From assembly GCA_934533005.1 (NCBI GenBank), contig CAKTBC010000117.1, positions 1-5,276 of the forward strand: a stretch of DNA of 5,276 nt, written 5' to 3'. Source of the stretch: an uncultured Oscillospiraceae bacterium. GTDB lineage: Bacteria; Bacillota; Clostridia; Oscillospirales; Oscillospiraceae. A program made the translations under genes and the position numbers. Below are positions 1-5,276 of the stretch, piece by piece (within the stretch, counting starts at the first letter, position 1; each line of letters begins with the position of its first letter). The notes below the pieces were generated by a model. The model made no database searches and was not told the origin of the DNA. It worked only from the letters and a program-made list of their open reading frames with translations.

Positions 1-10
1 GCTTGTCTGT

Positions 11-39
11 ATTCTATCCTCTTTGTAGAAATATTGCAA
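11..39 (-). promoter_or_regulatory. Possible divergent promoter reading off the left edge
   Basis: Read on the reverse strand, TTGCAA (34-39) and TAGAAT (11-16) are separated by exactly 17 bases. They match the sigma-A -35 and -10 hexamers at 4/6 and 5/6 positions. Transcription would leave the window to the left, so the gene served would lie outside it. The surrounding bases are AT-rich and non-coding, which suits a divergent intergenic region, but no downstream gene can be seen to confirm it. A chance match in AT-rich DNA is quite possible. Confidence 0.3.
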
Positions 40-41
40 GT

Positions 42-64
42 GCGTTTCGGCGAAAACGCTTAAC
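42..64. promoter_or_regulatory. Inverted repeat with LacI-type core, operator candidate
   Basis: GCGTTT (42-47) and AAACGC (54-59) form a 6-bp inverted repeat with a 6-base spacer. The right arm continues into AAACGCTT (54-61), which fits the AAnCGnTT core of LacI-family/CcpA operators, although the outer bases of the 14-bp consensus fit poorly. The element lies about 50 bp upstream of the forward -35 box and just upstream of the possible reverse -35 box. A regulatory role is inferred from position and symmetry only. Confidence 0.3.
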
Positions 65-112
65 TTTATGTCATTTATACAAAAATCTCGTCAACTTTTT
101 GTGCGAATGGTC

Positions 113-142
113 TTGTCATGCGGTCATTTGTTCCTGTATAAT
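113..142 (+). promoter_or_regulatory. Sigma-A-type promoter of the yesL-like gene
   Basis: A -35 box TTGTCA (113-118, 5/6 match) and a perfect -10 box TATAAT (137-142) are separated by 18 bases. Transcription should start near 149, leaving a short leader of about 20 bases before the ATG at 169. No riboswitch-sized leader is present. This is the clearest promoter in the window. Confidence 0.8.
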
Positions 143-156
143 AGGCTTATTCTCCC

Positions 157-164
157 GGAGGTGG
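157..164 (+). promoter_or_regulatory. Ribosome binding site of the yesL-like gene
   Basis: GGAGGTGG lies with its GGAGG core 7 bases before the ATG at 169. It is close to the ideal anti-16S pairing sequence and fixes the start codon. Confidence 0.85.
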
Positions 165-168
165 CGAT

Positions 169-813
169 ATGAAAAAACTCTTTGATCCGGACTCCCCCAT
201 CTTGCGCTTTCTCACGCAGGCGGCGGAGCTCGCGTGGCTGAACATTCTGTGGGTCGTGTGCTCGCTGCCGGTCGTCACGCTCGGCGCTTCGACCGCGGCG
301 CTCTGCACCGCGGTGCGGAACATGATCCGCGAATCGGGGCATTGGAACAGCGCGGCGTTTTTCCGCGCGTTTCGTGATAACTTTAAAAAATCCACGCTTT
401 TGTGGCTCATTCTGCTCGTGGCGCTCGCGCTCATCGGCGCCGACGTATACATTCTCCGCGCGCTTTTCCCGGAGCAGCCGTTCTGGCTGGTGCTGCCGGG
501 CGTCTGCTTTGCGCTGTGGCTGACGGTGTATATCTGGGCGTTCCCGCTCACGGCGACCTTTGAAAATACGCTCTGGAACACGATCAAAAACGCGGTGCTT
601 CTCGGTGTCGGGTATCTGCCGCGGACTCTTCTCATGGCAGTGATCCATCTGCTGCCGGTGATCCTCTTCGTTGTCTCCCCGGCGACGTTTTACGGCGTGA
701 GCGTTCTCTGGCTCGTGCTGCTCTCGGCGGTGACGTGCTACACCGATCTATGGCTGATGCAAAAGCCGTTCGCCCCCTTCCTGCCGGACGTGGACGAGAG
801 CGATGCCGGTTGA
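169..813 (+). CDS. YesL/DUF624 family integral membrane protein
   Basis: This 214-residue protein is strongly hydrophobic, with about five predicted membrane-spanning stretches (roughly residues 20-45, 76-96, 104-126, 141-169 and 172-194). The N-terminal region around residues 24-46 has the LN-x-LW then SLP-x-VT-x-GA-x-TA pattern typical of YesL/DUF624 proteins of Firmicutes. It is followed by FFRAFRDNFKKST (64-76), the usual cytoplasmic F-x-x-NFK element, and by PLTATFENTLWNTIKNA (126-142). The length is normal for the family. Members often lie beside sugar ABC-transporter or glycoside-hydrolase genes, but their biochemical role is not established, and no transporter gene is inside this window. 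The start is supported by a strong ribosome binding site and promoter. It is transcribed alone here and converges on the M28 peptidase gene. Family assignment is by motif pattern; specific function is unknown. Confidence 0.85.
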   Translation: MKKLFDPDSPILRFLTQAAELAWLNILWVVCSLPVVTLGASTAALCTAVRNMIRESGHWNSAAFFRAFRDNFKKSTLLWLILLVALALIGADVYILRALFPEQPFWLVLPGVCFALWLTVYIWAFPLTATFENTLWNTIKNAVLLGVGYLPRTLLMAVIHLLPVILFVVSPATFYGVSVLWLVLLSAVTCYTDLWLMQKPFAPFLPDVDESDAG

Positions 814-835
814 TTTTCCCTCTCCATATCTCCAT

Positions 836-878
836 AAAGCAAAACCGCATGGGAGCGGATCCCATGCGGTTTTGCTTT
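836..878. terminator. Bidirectional intrinsic terminator between convergent genes
   Basis: Bases 836-854 pair perfectly with 860-878, giving a 19-bp stem with a 5-base loop (855-859). The stem ends in A-rich and T-rich arms (AAAGCAAAA / TTTTGCTTT), so either strand yields a hairpin with a U-rich 3' side. It lies 22 bases after the stop of the forward yesL-like gene and 10 bases after the stop of the reverse M28 gene, as expected for a shared terminator. Confidence 0.9.
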
Positions 879-888
879 TACCATTTCC

Positions 889-2751
889 TTATTCTGCAAC
901 GGTGTGTCCGTCGAGCGCGGTCTGGATCACCGCGACCGGGTCTTTGCAGGCTTCGTCGTCCAGCTCATACACATAAAGGACATTCTCATAAGTGAAGAAG
1001 CCGACGGCGGAATCATAACCGCTGAGCTTATGCTGTACGCGGTAGATGGTAGCATCCACGCCGAGCGCGGCAATCGGGTAAGTAAGCTCTTGCACATCCG
1101 CCTCATCCTCGCTCATGTTTCGGATATCGCTGTCGATGTCGGTTCCCAGCATGAACGTAATACTCTGCGAAACTTCGGTGCCGTCGGGCAACGTCAGGAA
1201 GCCGTAGCCATTGCCCTGCATCATCTGCTTGCCGGTCTCGTCCGTCTGTGCCCAAACGGAGAGGCTGATGCCGTAATCGGAGGAGGAATACTCGTTGTCC
1301 AGCAGCCGAATGCCGGTAGCCGCCCGGAGCTCTTCGGCTGTGGCGAACGTCTGATCGTACACCGAGCCCTCCCCGGTGAGCGAAGCGAGGAACGCCTCAT
1401 CCGCGCCCTCATAGGCGGAGAGCTTCACAGGGATGGAATAGAGCATGGTGTAATCTTCAAAGCTTCTCTCCGACTGCGTCTGCGGGAAGTCCCCGGCGCG
1501 GACGTAGGCTTCCACGCTCTTCGCCACGCCCAGAAGACGGCCGGTGTCGAGCACGTCCGCCGTATCGCCGCGCGTGTGCATGAGCGTCAAGGCATAGTCC
1601 ATCGCGCCCGTGTCGCCGATGTTCACCGCATAGGCGTTGGAAATGCCGTCAAAGCTCAGATGGTCGCTCGTCTCCTCTTCGGCATCGGGCGTATAGTTCT
1701 CCAGAAGCTTGGAGAGAGGGCTGAACTGCGTTTTGCTGCCGGAAAAATACAGCCCGTCCGAAGAGGCAAGCCCCGCGCAGTCGATATTCACGACCGCCAC
1801 GGATTCGTACATTTCGCAGATCATGGGTGCGAACGCCTTGGAGCCGCCCAATCCGCTCTCTTCGCCGTTGAACGCCACGAAAACAACATCGCTTTCCGGC
1901 GCGATGTCGCGCAGAAGACAGGCGGTGAGCAGCATGGCCGTCGTGCCGGAGCCATTATCGTAAGCGGAGGGGTAATACACATCGCCGTAAAAGCCGCTGC
2001 CGTCAAAGTGCGCGCCGATCACCACGGCGTTTTTGCCGGAGGTGCCGCGGCGGACGGCGGCGACATTGTAGGCATCGCCCAGCTCCGCGCAGGCGTTCAG
2101 CTTAATCTCCACTTGTGTTCCCTCCTGCTCCAGTGCAGAGCGGAAGCGGTCGGAAAGCCGGAAATATACGCCGGTATCCTGAATCGGAGCATTGTTCAGC
2201 GTGATGGTTTTTTCCAGATCGGCAAAGTCGATCGCGATCACGCTCTCGTTTTCCAGAGAGTAACGGCGGGCGTCCTCCCCACAGTATACCGCCTCGCGCG
2301 CTTCGGCAGCGGCAAGATCCTCCGATACCGGGAGCACGACGTCTACGCTCTGGAACGCGGGGGCATAGATATAATCCTCGCCCGCGGTGAGCTCGGTGCG
2401 TTTGCCGTCCGGCGCGATCAGCGCAACGTGTGCTTCGGCATTTTCCTGCCGCACGAGCTCGTCGGTATAGGGAAGAAGGTAGTCCTCTCCCAGCGGCTCA
2501 TAGCCGAGCGCGGCGAAAAGCGCGGCGATATCCTTTGCCGCCTGCACGTTTCCGTCGCTTCCGACGGCGCGGCCCTGCAGCACCGGGGACGTCAGGTAGG
2601 CCAAAAGGTCTGCGGCGCTCTGCTCCGTGATCTCGCCTGCCGCGAGCTTTTCCGGCGTCCACGCCGTATCCGGCGCTGCGCCGCACGCCGCCAGCGCAAG
2701 CAGAAGCATCAGTGCGAGCAGAAGCGAGCCGATTCTTTTTCCTGTTTTCAT
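889..2751 (-). CDS. Lipoprotein M28-family zinc aminopeptidase with C-terminal extension
   Basis: This 620-residue protein is predicted to be exported and lipid-anchored. It has basic residues K2, K5 and R6, a Leu/Ala-rich core (9-21) and a lipobox L-A-A-C with the lipidated Cys at 23. Residues about 45-95 resemble the N-terminal part of M28 peptidases (SPVLQGR, then a helix and G-Y-E-P-L-G). Residues about 110-220 may be a degenerate PA-like insert. The catalytic domain spans about 225-420 with the full metal set: H248 and D250 (GAHFDGSG), bridging D265 (AYDNGSG), E297/E298 (NGEESG), D324 (NIDCAG) and H392 (MHTRGDTAD). M28 enzymes use two zinc ions to remove N-terminal residues from peptides; the exact substrate cannot be read. 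Residues about 430-620 form an extra domain, faintly like DUF4367-type extracytoplasmic modules. It lies 95 bp downstream of glgP on the same strand but has its own likely promoter. Peptidase class is confident; specificity is unknown. Confidence 0.9.
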   Translation of the reverse strand: MKTGKRIGSLLLALMLLLALAACGAAPDTAWTPEKLAAGEITEQSAADLLAYLTSPVLQGRAVGSDGNVQAAKDIAALFAALGYEPLGEDYLLPYTDELVRQENAEAHVALIAPDGKRTELTAGEDYIYAPAFQSVDVVLPVSEDLAAAEAREAVYCGEDARRYSLENESVIAIDFADLEKTITLNNAPIQDTGVYFRLSDRFRSALEQEGTQVEIKLNACAELGDAYNVAAVRRGTSGKNAVVIGAHFDGSGFYGDVYYPSAYDNGSGTTAMLLTACLLRDIAPESDVVFVAFNGEESGLGGSKAFAPMICEMYESVAVVNIDCAGLASSDGLYFSGSKTQFSPLSKLLENYTPDAEEETSDHLSFDGISNAYAVNIGDTGAMDYALTLMHTRGDTADVLDTGRLLGVAKSVEAYVRAGDFPQTQSERSFEDYTMLYSIPVKLSAYEGADEAFLASLTGEGSVYDQTFATAEELRAATGIRLLDNEYSSSDYGISLSVWAQTDETGKQMMQGNGYGFLTLPDGTEVSQSITFMLGTDIDSDIRNMSEDEADVQELTYPIAALGVDATIYRVQHKLSGYDSAVGFFTYENVLYVYELDDEACKDPVAVIQTALDGHTVAE

Positions 2752-2758
2752 TTTGGAG

Positions 2759-2765
2759 CCTCTTT
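2759..2765 (-). promoter_or_regulatory. Ribosome binding site of the M28 peptidase gene
   Basis: On the reverse strand AAAGAGG ends 7 bases before the ATG at 2751. It supports this start, which also places the lipoprotein signal peptide exactly at the N-terminus. Confidence 0.75.
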
Positions 2766-2791
2766 TCTATCTTTTCAGAGATTTAAATTTT

Positions 2792-2820
2792 AGTATAGCA
2801 GAAAGCCGCCGCCTGCGCAA
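2792..2820 (-). promoter_or_regulatory. Likely promoter of the M28 peptidase gene
   Basis: On the reverse strand a good -10 box TATACT (2792-2797, 5/6 match) follows a weak -35 box TTGCGC (2815-2820, 3/6) with a 17-base spacer. The predicted start near 2785 gives a leader of about 34 bases rich in A and T. The -35 box lies in the loop and arm of the hairpin that follows glgP, so the promoter overlaps the terminator. The weak -35 lowers confidence. Confidence 0.5.
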
Positions 2821-2832
2821 GCAGACGGCGGC
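2805..2832 (-). terminator. glgP: GC-rich hairpin, probable terminator of glgP
   Basis: Bases 2805-2816 pair with 2821-2832 in a 12-bp GC-rich stem with a 4-base loop; one pair is a G·U wobble when read on the reverse strand. It begins 14 bases after the glgP stop. The following reverse-strand sequence, TTTCTG, is only a short, broken U tract, so termination may be incomplete and some readthrough into the M28 gene is possible. Confidence 0.65.
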
Positions 2833-2846
2833 GATCTTATATAGGT

Positions 2847-5171
2847 TCAGCGCAGATCCCAGATGTTTTCCGCGTACTGGCGGATGGCACGGTCGGACGA
2901 GAACATGCCCGCTGCGGCGATGTTGTAAAGGCATTTTTTGCCGAAGGTTACGCGGTCTTTCCAGTCCGTGAGCGCATGGAGGCGCGCTTCGCGGTAGCTT
3001 TTAAAGTCGCGCAGGATGAAGTAGTTATCCGGGCGGTGCCAGCTCGCGCCGTAGAGAATGGCGTCAAAGAGCTCCTTCTGATCGTCGTCGGTCGGCACGG
3101 TGCCGTCCACGAGCGTGTCGAGTGCGCGGTGGATGCGCTCGTCGGAATCATAGAGCGCCTTCGGGTCATAGGTATCGCGCACGGCGTTGTTCTCCTCGAC
3201 GGTGCCGCCGAAGATGTAGTTGTTCTCGAGTCCGGCCTGACGGACGATCTCGACGTTCGCGCCGTCCATCGTGCCGAGCGTCACCGCGCCGTTGAGCATG
3301 AGCTTCATGTTGCCCGTGCCGGAGGCCTCCGTACCCGCCGGGGAGATCTGCTCGGAGATATCCGCCGCGGGGATGATCTTTTCGGCGTAGGAGCAGTTGT
3401 AGTTCTGCACGAACACGATGCGCATTTTGCCGTTCACATCGGGGTCGTTGTTCACGAGCTCGGCAAGACGGTTAATATACCGGATGATGGCCTTCGCACG
3501 GCGGTAGCCGGGGGCGGCTTTGGCGCCGAAGATGAATGCCGTGGGCGGCACGTCGGCAAAGCCGCCGTTTTTGATCTCAAAATAGAAATCGGCGAGGCAC
3601 AGAGCGTTCATAAGCTGGCGCTTATATTCGTGCGCGCGCTTGACCTGCACATCGAACACAAACTCTTCCGGAATGTCCACGCCTTCGACAGCATGGATGT
3701 GCGCGGCGAGCTGGCTCTTTTTCTGGAGCTTCACGGCGTTGAAGAGCATGGCGAGCTCGTCGTTCACGTGCTCGCGCAGATACCCGATGCGGTCAAGATC
3801 GCGCAGGAACCCTTCGCCGATCTCGGCGCGGATGAGCTCGGTGAGCTCCGGGTTGCAGAGGCCGAGCCAGCGGCGCGGCGTGATGCCGTTCGTGACATTC
3901 ACGATGCGGTCCGGGTATTTTTCATTCCACGCGCGGAAGAGATCGTCGCGGAGGATCTGGCTGTGGATCTCCGCCACGCCGTTCACCTTGCGGGACATAT
4001 ACACCGAAAGATCGGCCATACGCGCCTGATTGCCGCAGACGACATGGAGATCCGCGCCGGGGAGCTCGCTTTGCAGGTGCTCCTCGATCTTCACGAGAAT
4101 GTCGCAGATTTCCGGCACAACGCTGCGCAGAAGATCCATATCCCAGCGCTCGAGCGCCTCGCCCATGACGGTGTGGTTCGTATAGGAAAAAACGCTGCGG
4201 GTGATATCGAACGCGCGGTCAAACTCAATGCCCTCCGCCATGAGCAGGCGGATGAGCTCGGGGATGGACATGGCGGGGTGCGTATCGTTGAGCTGCACGG
4301 CGATGAATTCGCCGAGACGGTTCAAATCGCCGTTGCCGCTGGTCTTATAGGTGCGCAGGATGTCCTGGAGCGACGCGCTCGAGAGGAAGTACTGCTGCTT
4401 GATGCGAAGGCGCTTGCCCTCCACCGTGCTGTCGTTCGGATAGAGAACGCGGGTGATGTCCTCGGCACGGTTTTTCTCGGTGAGAGCGCGCTCATAGTCC
4501 TGGGAGTTGAAGGCGTCAAAGTCGAGCTCCTGCTCGGCCTCGCATTGCCAGAGGCGAAGCGTTGCAACATTGTCCGTATGATAGCCGATGACCGGCGTAT
4601 CGTAGGGCACGGCAAGCACGGTCTGGTCGGCAAAGCGCACCTTCACGGTGTGCTTCTCACGGCGGAAGCTCCAGGGATCGCCGTGCTTTTCCCAGTCGTC
4701 GGCGGATTCCTTCTGCGCGCCGTTTTCAAAGCTCTGCTTGAAAAGGCCGAAGCGGTAGCGCAGGCCGTAGCCGCTCAGCGGCACACCGCAGGTGGCGGCG
4801 CTGTCCATATAGCACGCGGCAAGACGGCCCAGGCCGCCGTTGCCGAGAGCCGCGTCCTCAATCTCTTCCAGGCAGGCGAGATCGATGCCGCGCTCGGCGA
4901 ACACCCGGCGCATCTCATCGAGAATGCCAAGATTGAAAAGGTTATTGTATACGAGCCGCCCGACAAGATACTCGGCGGAGAGATAAAACGCCTTGCGCTT
5001 TCCGGCGCGGCGGGCGCGGGACTTGGCCCAGTTGTCCCCCACCGCGATCATCACCGCCCGGCCGAGGGCGTTGTGCAGATGCTGGGGCGACGCCTCACTC
5101 AGGCGTTCGTCCTCATCATATTTCAGCAGAGATTCCGTGGCATCGAGAAGATCCTGCGGAGAATAAATCAT
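2847..5171 (-). CDS. glgP: Glycogen/maltodextrin phosphorylase
   Basis: This cytoplasmic enzyme (EC 2.4.1.1, GT35 family) cleaves alpha-1,4-glucan with phosphate to give glucose-1-phosphate, using pyridoxal phosphate. The 774-residue product carries the family landmarks in order: YLSAEYLVGR (63-72), the glycine loop GNGGLGRLA (110-118), VLYPNDS-x-x-EGK (242-253), LNDTHPA (294-300), active-site H333 in YTNHTVMGEALERW, NVTNGITPRRWL (425-436), VQVKRAHEYKRQL (508-520) with phosphate-contacting R512 and K517, and the cofactor site EASGTGNMK with Schiff-base K623. There is no long regulatory N-terminus like that of the muscle enzymes, and the length suits compact bacterial forms. An in-frame ATG at 5207 would add 12 residues but has no ribosome binding site and lies inside an operator-like palindrome, so the ATG at 5171, preceded by AAAGGA, was chosen. 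It has its own promoter and terminator. Glycogen versus maltodextrin preference cannot be read from sequence. Confidence 0.97.
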   Translation of the reverse strand: MIYSPQDLLDATESLLKYDEDERLSEASPQHLHNALGRAVMIAVGDNWAKSRARRAGKRKAFYLSAEYLVGRLVYNNLFNLGILDEMRRVFAERGIDLACLEEIEDAALGNGGLGRLAACYMDSAATCGVPLSGYGLRYRFGLFKQSFENGAQKESADDWEKHGDPWSFRREKHTVKVRFADQTVLAVPYDTPVIGYHTDNVATLRLWQCEAEQELDFDAFNSQDYERALTEKNRAEDITRVLYPNDSTVEGKRLRIKQQYFLSSASLQDILRTYKTSGNGDLNRLGEFIAVQLNDTHPAMSIPELIRLLMAEGIEFDRAFDITRSVFSYTNHTVMGEALERWDMDLLRSVVPEICDILVKIEEHLQSELPGADLHVVCGNQARMADLSVYMSRKVNGVAEIHSQILRDDLFRAWNEKYPDRIVNVTNGITPRRWLGLCNPELTELIRAEIGEGFLRDLDRIGYLREHVNDELAMLFNAVKLQKKSQLAAHIHAVEGVDIPEEFVFDVQVKRAHEYKRQLMNALCLADFYFEIKNGGFADVPPTAFIFGAKAAPGYRRAKAIIRYINRLAELVNNDPDVNGKMRIVFVQNYNCSYAEKIIPAADISEQISPAGTEASGTGNMKLMLNGAVTLGTMDGANVEIVRQAGLENNYIFGGTVEENNAVRDTYDPKALYDSDERIHRALDTLVDGTVPTDDDQKELFDAILYGASWHRPDNYFILRDFKSYREARLHALTDWKDRVTFGKKCLYNIAAAGMFSSDRAIRQYAENIWDLR

Positions 5172-5180
5172 GTTTCTCTG

Positions 5181-5186
5181 TCCTTT
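5181..5186 (-). promoter_or_regulatory. glgP: Ribosome binding site deciding the glgP start
   Basis: On the reverse strand AAAGGA ends 9 bases before the ATG at 5171. The alternative upstream ATG at 5207 has no comparable purine-rich site in front of it, so this element decides the start. Confidence 0.75.
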
Positions 5187-5206
5187 CCGTGATGGAATAC
5201 GTGCCA

Positions 5207-5220
5207 TGGAAACGATTCCA
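5207..5220. promoter_or_regulatory. LacI-family / cre-type operator at glgP
   Basis: TGGAAACGATTCCA matches every fixed position of the LacI-family/CcpA cre pattern TGnAAnCGnTTnCA and is palindromic at 12 of 14 positions. It sits about 8-21 bases downstream of the predicted glgP transcription start and upstream of the ribosome binding site. A bound repressor there would block initiation or elongation. Known biology of such sites points to CcpA (catabolite repression) or a local maltose/glycogen LacI-type repressor. The sequence alone cannot tell which. Confidence 0.75.
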
Positions 5221-5234
5221 AGGCCAACAGGTGC

Positions 5235-5263
5235 ATTATAACCGTTTTTTCCCGGCTCTGCAA
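5235..5263 (-). promoter_or_regulatory. glgP: Sigma-A-type promoter of glgP
   Basis: On the reverse strand a perfect -10 box TATAAT (5235-5240) follows TTGCAG (5258-5263, weak -35, 3/6 match) with a 17-base spacer. Transcription should start near 5228, giving a leader of about 57 bases that contains the operator palindrome. The -35 weakness would suit a regulated promoter. Confidence 0.7.
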
Positions 5264-5272
5264 CCGGTTTTT
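5259..5272. promoter_or_regulatory. Second LacI-type operator candidate over the glgP -35
   Basis: TGCAACCGGTTTTT contains the 8-bp perfect palindrome AACCGGTT (5262-5269) and fits 8 of the 10 fixed positions of TGnAAnCGnTTnCA, missing only the final CA. It overlaps the -35 box. Its central CG is 52 bp from that of the 5207-5220 site, about five helical turns, so both would face the same side of the DNA. The assignment is by pattern and spacing only. Confidence 0.4.
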
Positions 5273-5276
5273 CAAA

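Noticed and set aside
3..185. A 60-codon forward frame starting at the left edge and overlapping the yesL-like gene start
   Set aside because: It has no ribosome binding site that can be seen, runs through a promoter region, has Cys/Arg-rich composition unlike a conserved small protein, and overlaps the true start in another frame.
124..648. Reverse open frames opposite the yesL-like gene
   Set aside because: Their translations are Arg/Glu-rich or Ser-rich with no domain, and they lie opposite a convincing membrane-protein gene with a strong promoter and ribosome binding site.
836..878. The perfect 19-bp inverted repeat as a mobile-element end or attachment site
   Set aside because: It sits between two convergent stop codons and has A/T-rich arms, exactly as a bidirectional terminator would. 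No transposase, integrase or target duplication is nearby.
904..2793. A forward open frame of 629 codons opposite the M28 peptidase gene
   Set aside because: It is a mirror of the GC-biased codon pattern of the reverse-strand gene, which has clear catalytic motifs and a signal peptide. The forward translation is rich in R, H, V and A with no recognisable domain, and it has no convincing ribosome binding site.
889..5171. M28 peptidase and glgP as one functional operon or new system
   Set aside because: They share orientation and are 95 bp apart, but a hairpin and a separate promoter lie between them. One product is cytoplasmic and glucan-directed, the other is extracellular and peptide-directed. 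Adjacency alone does not support a joint function.
2976..5192. A forward open frame of 738 codons opposite glgP
   Set aside because: The reverse strand encodes a fully conserved glycogen phosphorylase. The forward frame shows the repetitive low-information composition (V, A, H, E, L) expected of an antisense shadow and contains no known motif.

Overview
This window looks like ordinary chromosomal housekeeping and carbohydrate-metabolism DNA from a GC-rich Gram-positive anaerobe of the class Clostridia, most likely an Oscillospiraceae/Ruminococcaceae-type gut bacterium. The taxonomic call is an inference. It rests on strong purine-rich Shine-Dalgarno sites, a Gram-positive-style lipoprotein, a YesL/DUF624 membrane protein, a LacI/CcpA-type operator, and GC-rich genes separated by AT-rich promoters. 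The sequence does not fix the genus.

Layout. Bases 1-168 are a promoter-containing intergenic stretch. It has a good forward promoter for the first gene, an inverted repeat, and a possible divergent promoter pointing off the left edge. A forward gene (169-813) encodes a small multi-pass YesL/DUF624-family membrane protein. It converges on two reverse-strand genes, and a perfect 19-bp hairpin (836-878) in the gap can terminate transcription from both sides. The first reverse gene (889-2751) encodes a secreted, lipid-anchored M28-family zinc aminopeptidase with all expected metal ligands and an extra C-terminal domain of about 190 residues. The second (2847-5171) encodes glycogen/maltodextrin phosphorylase (glgP), 774 residues with an intact pyridoxal-phosphate site.

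Regulation. glgP has its own sigma-A-type promoter near the right edge and a full match to the LacI-family/cre consensus just downstream of the predicted transcription start, with two further core matches over the -10/-35 region. This suggests control by carbon source. A GC-rich hairpin follows glgP, and the likely promoter of the M28 gene sits inside and just after that hairpin. glgP and the peptidase therefore look like adjacent but separately transcribed units. glgP releases glucose-1-phosphate from stored or imported alpha-glucan in the cytoplasm, while the peptidase acts outside the membrane. I see no functional link between them beyond adjacency.

No mobile element, CRISPR array, RNA gene or evidently new multi-gene system is visible. 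The most interesting points are the operator arrangement at glgP, the promoter-in-terminator junction, and the uncharacterised C-terminal part of the peptidase.
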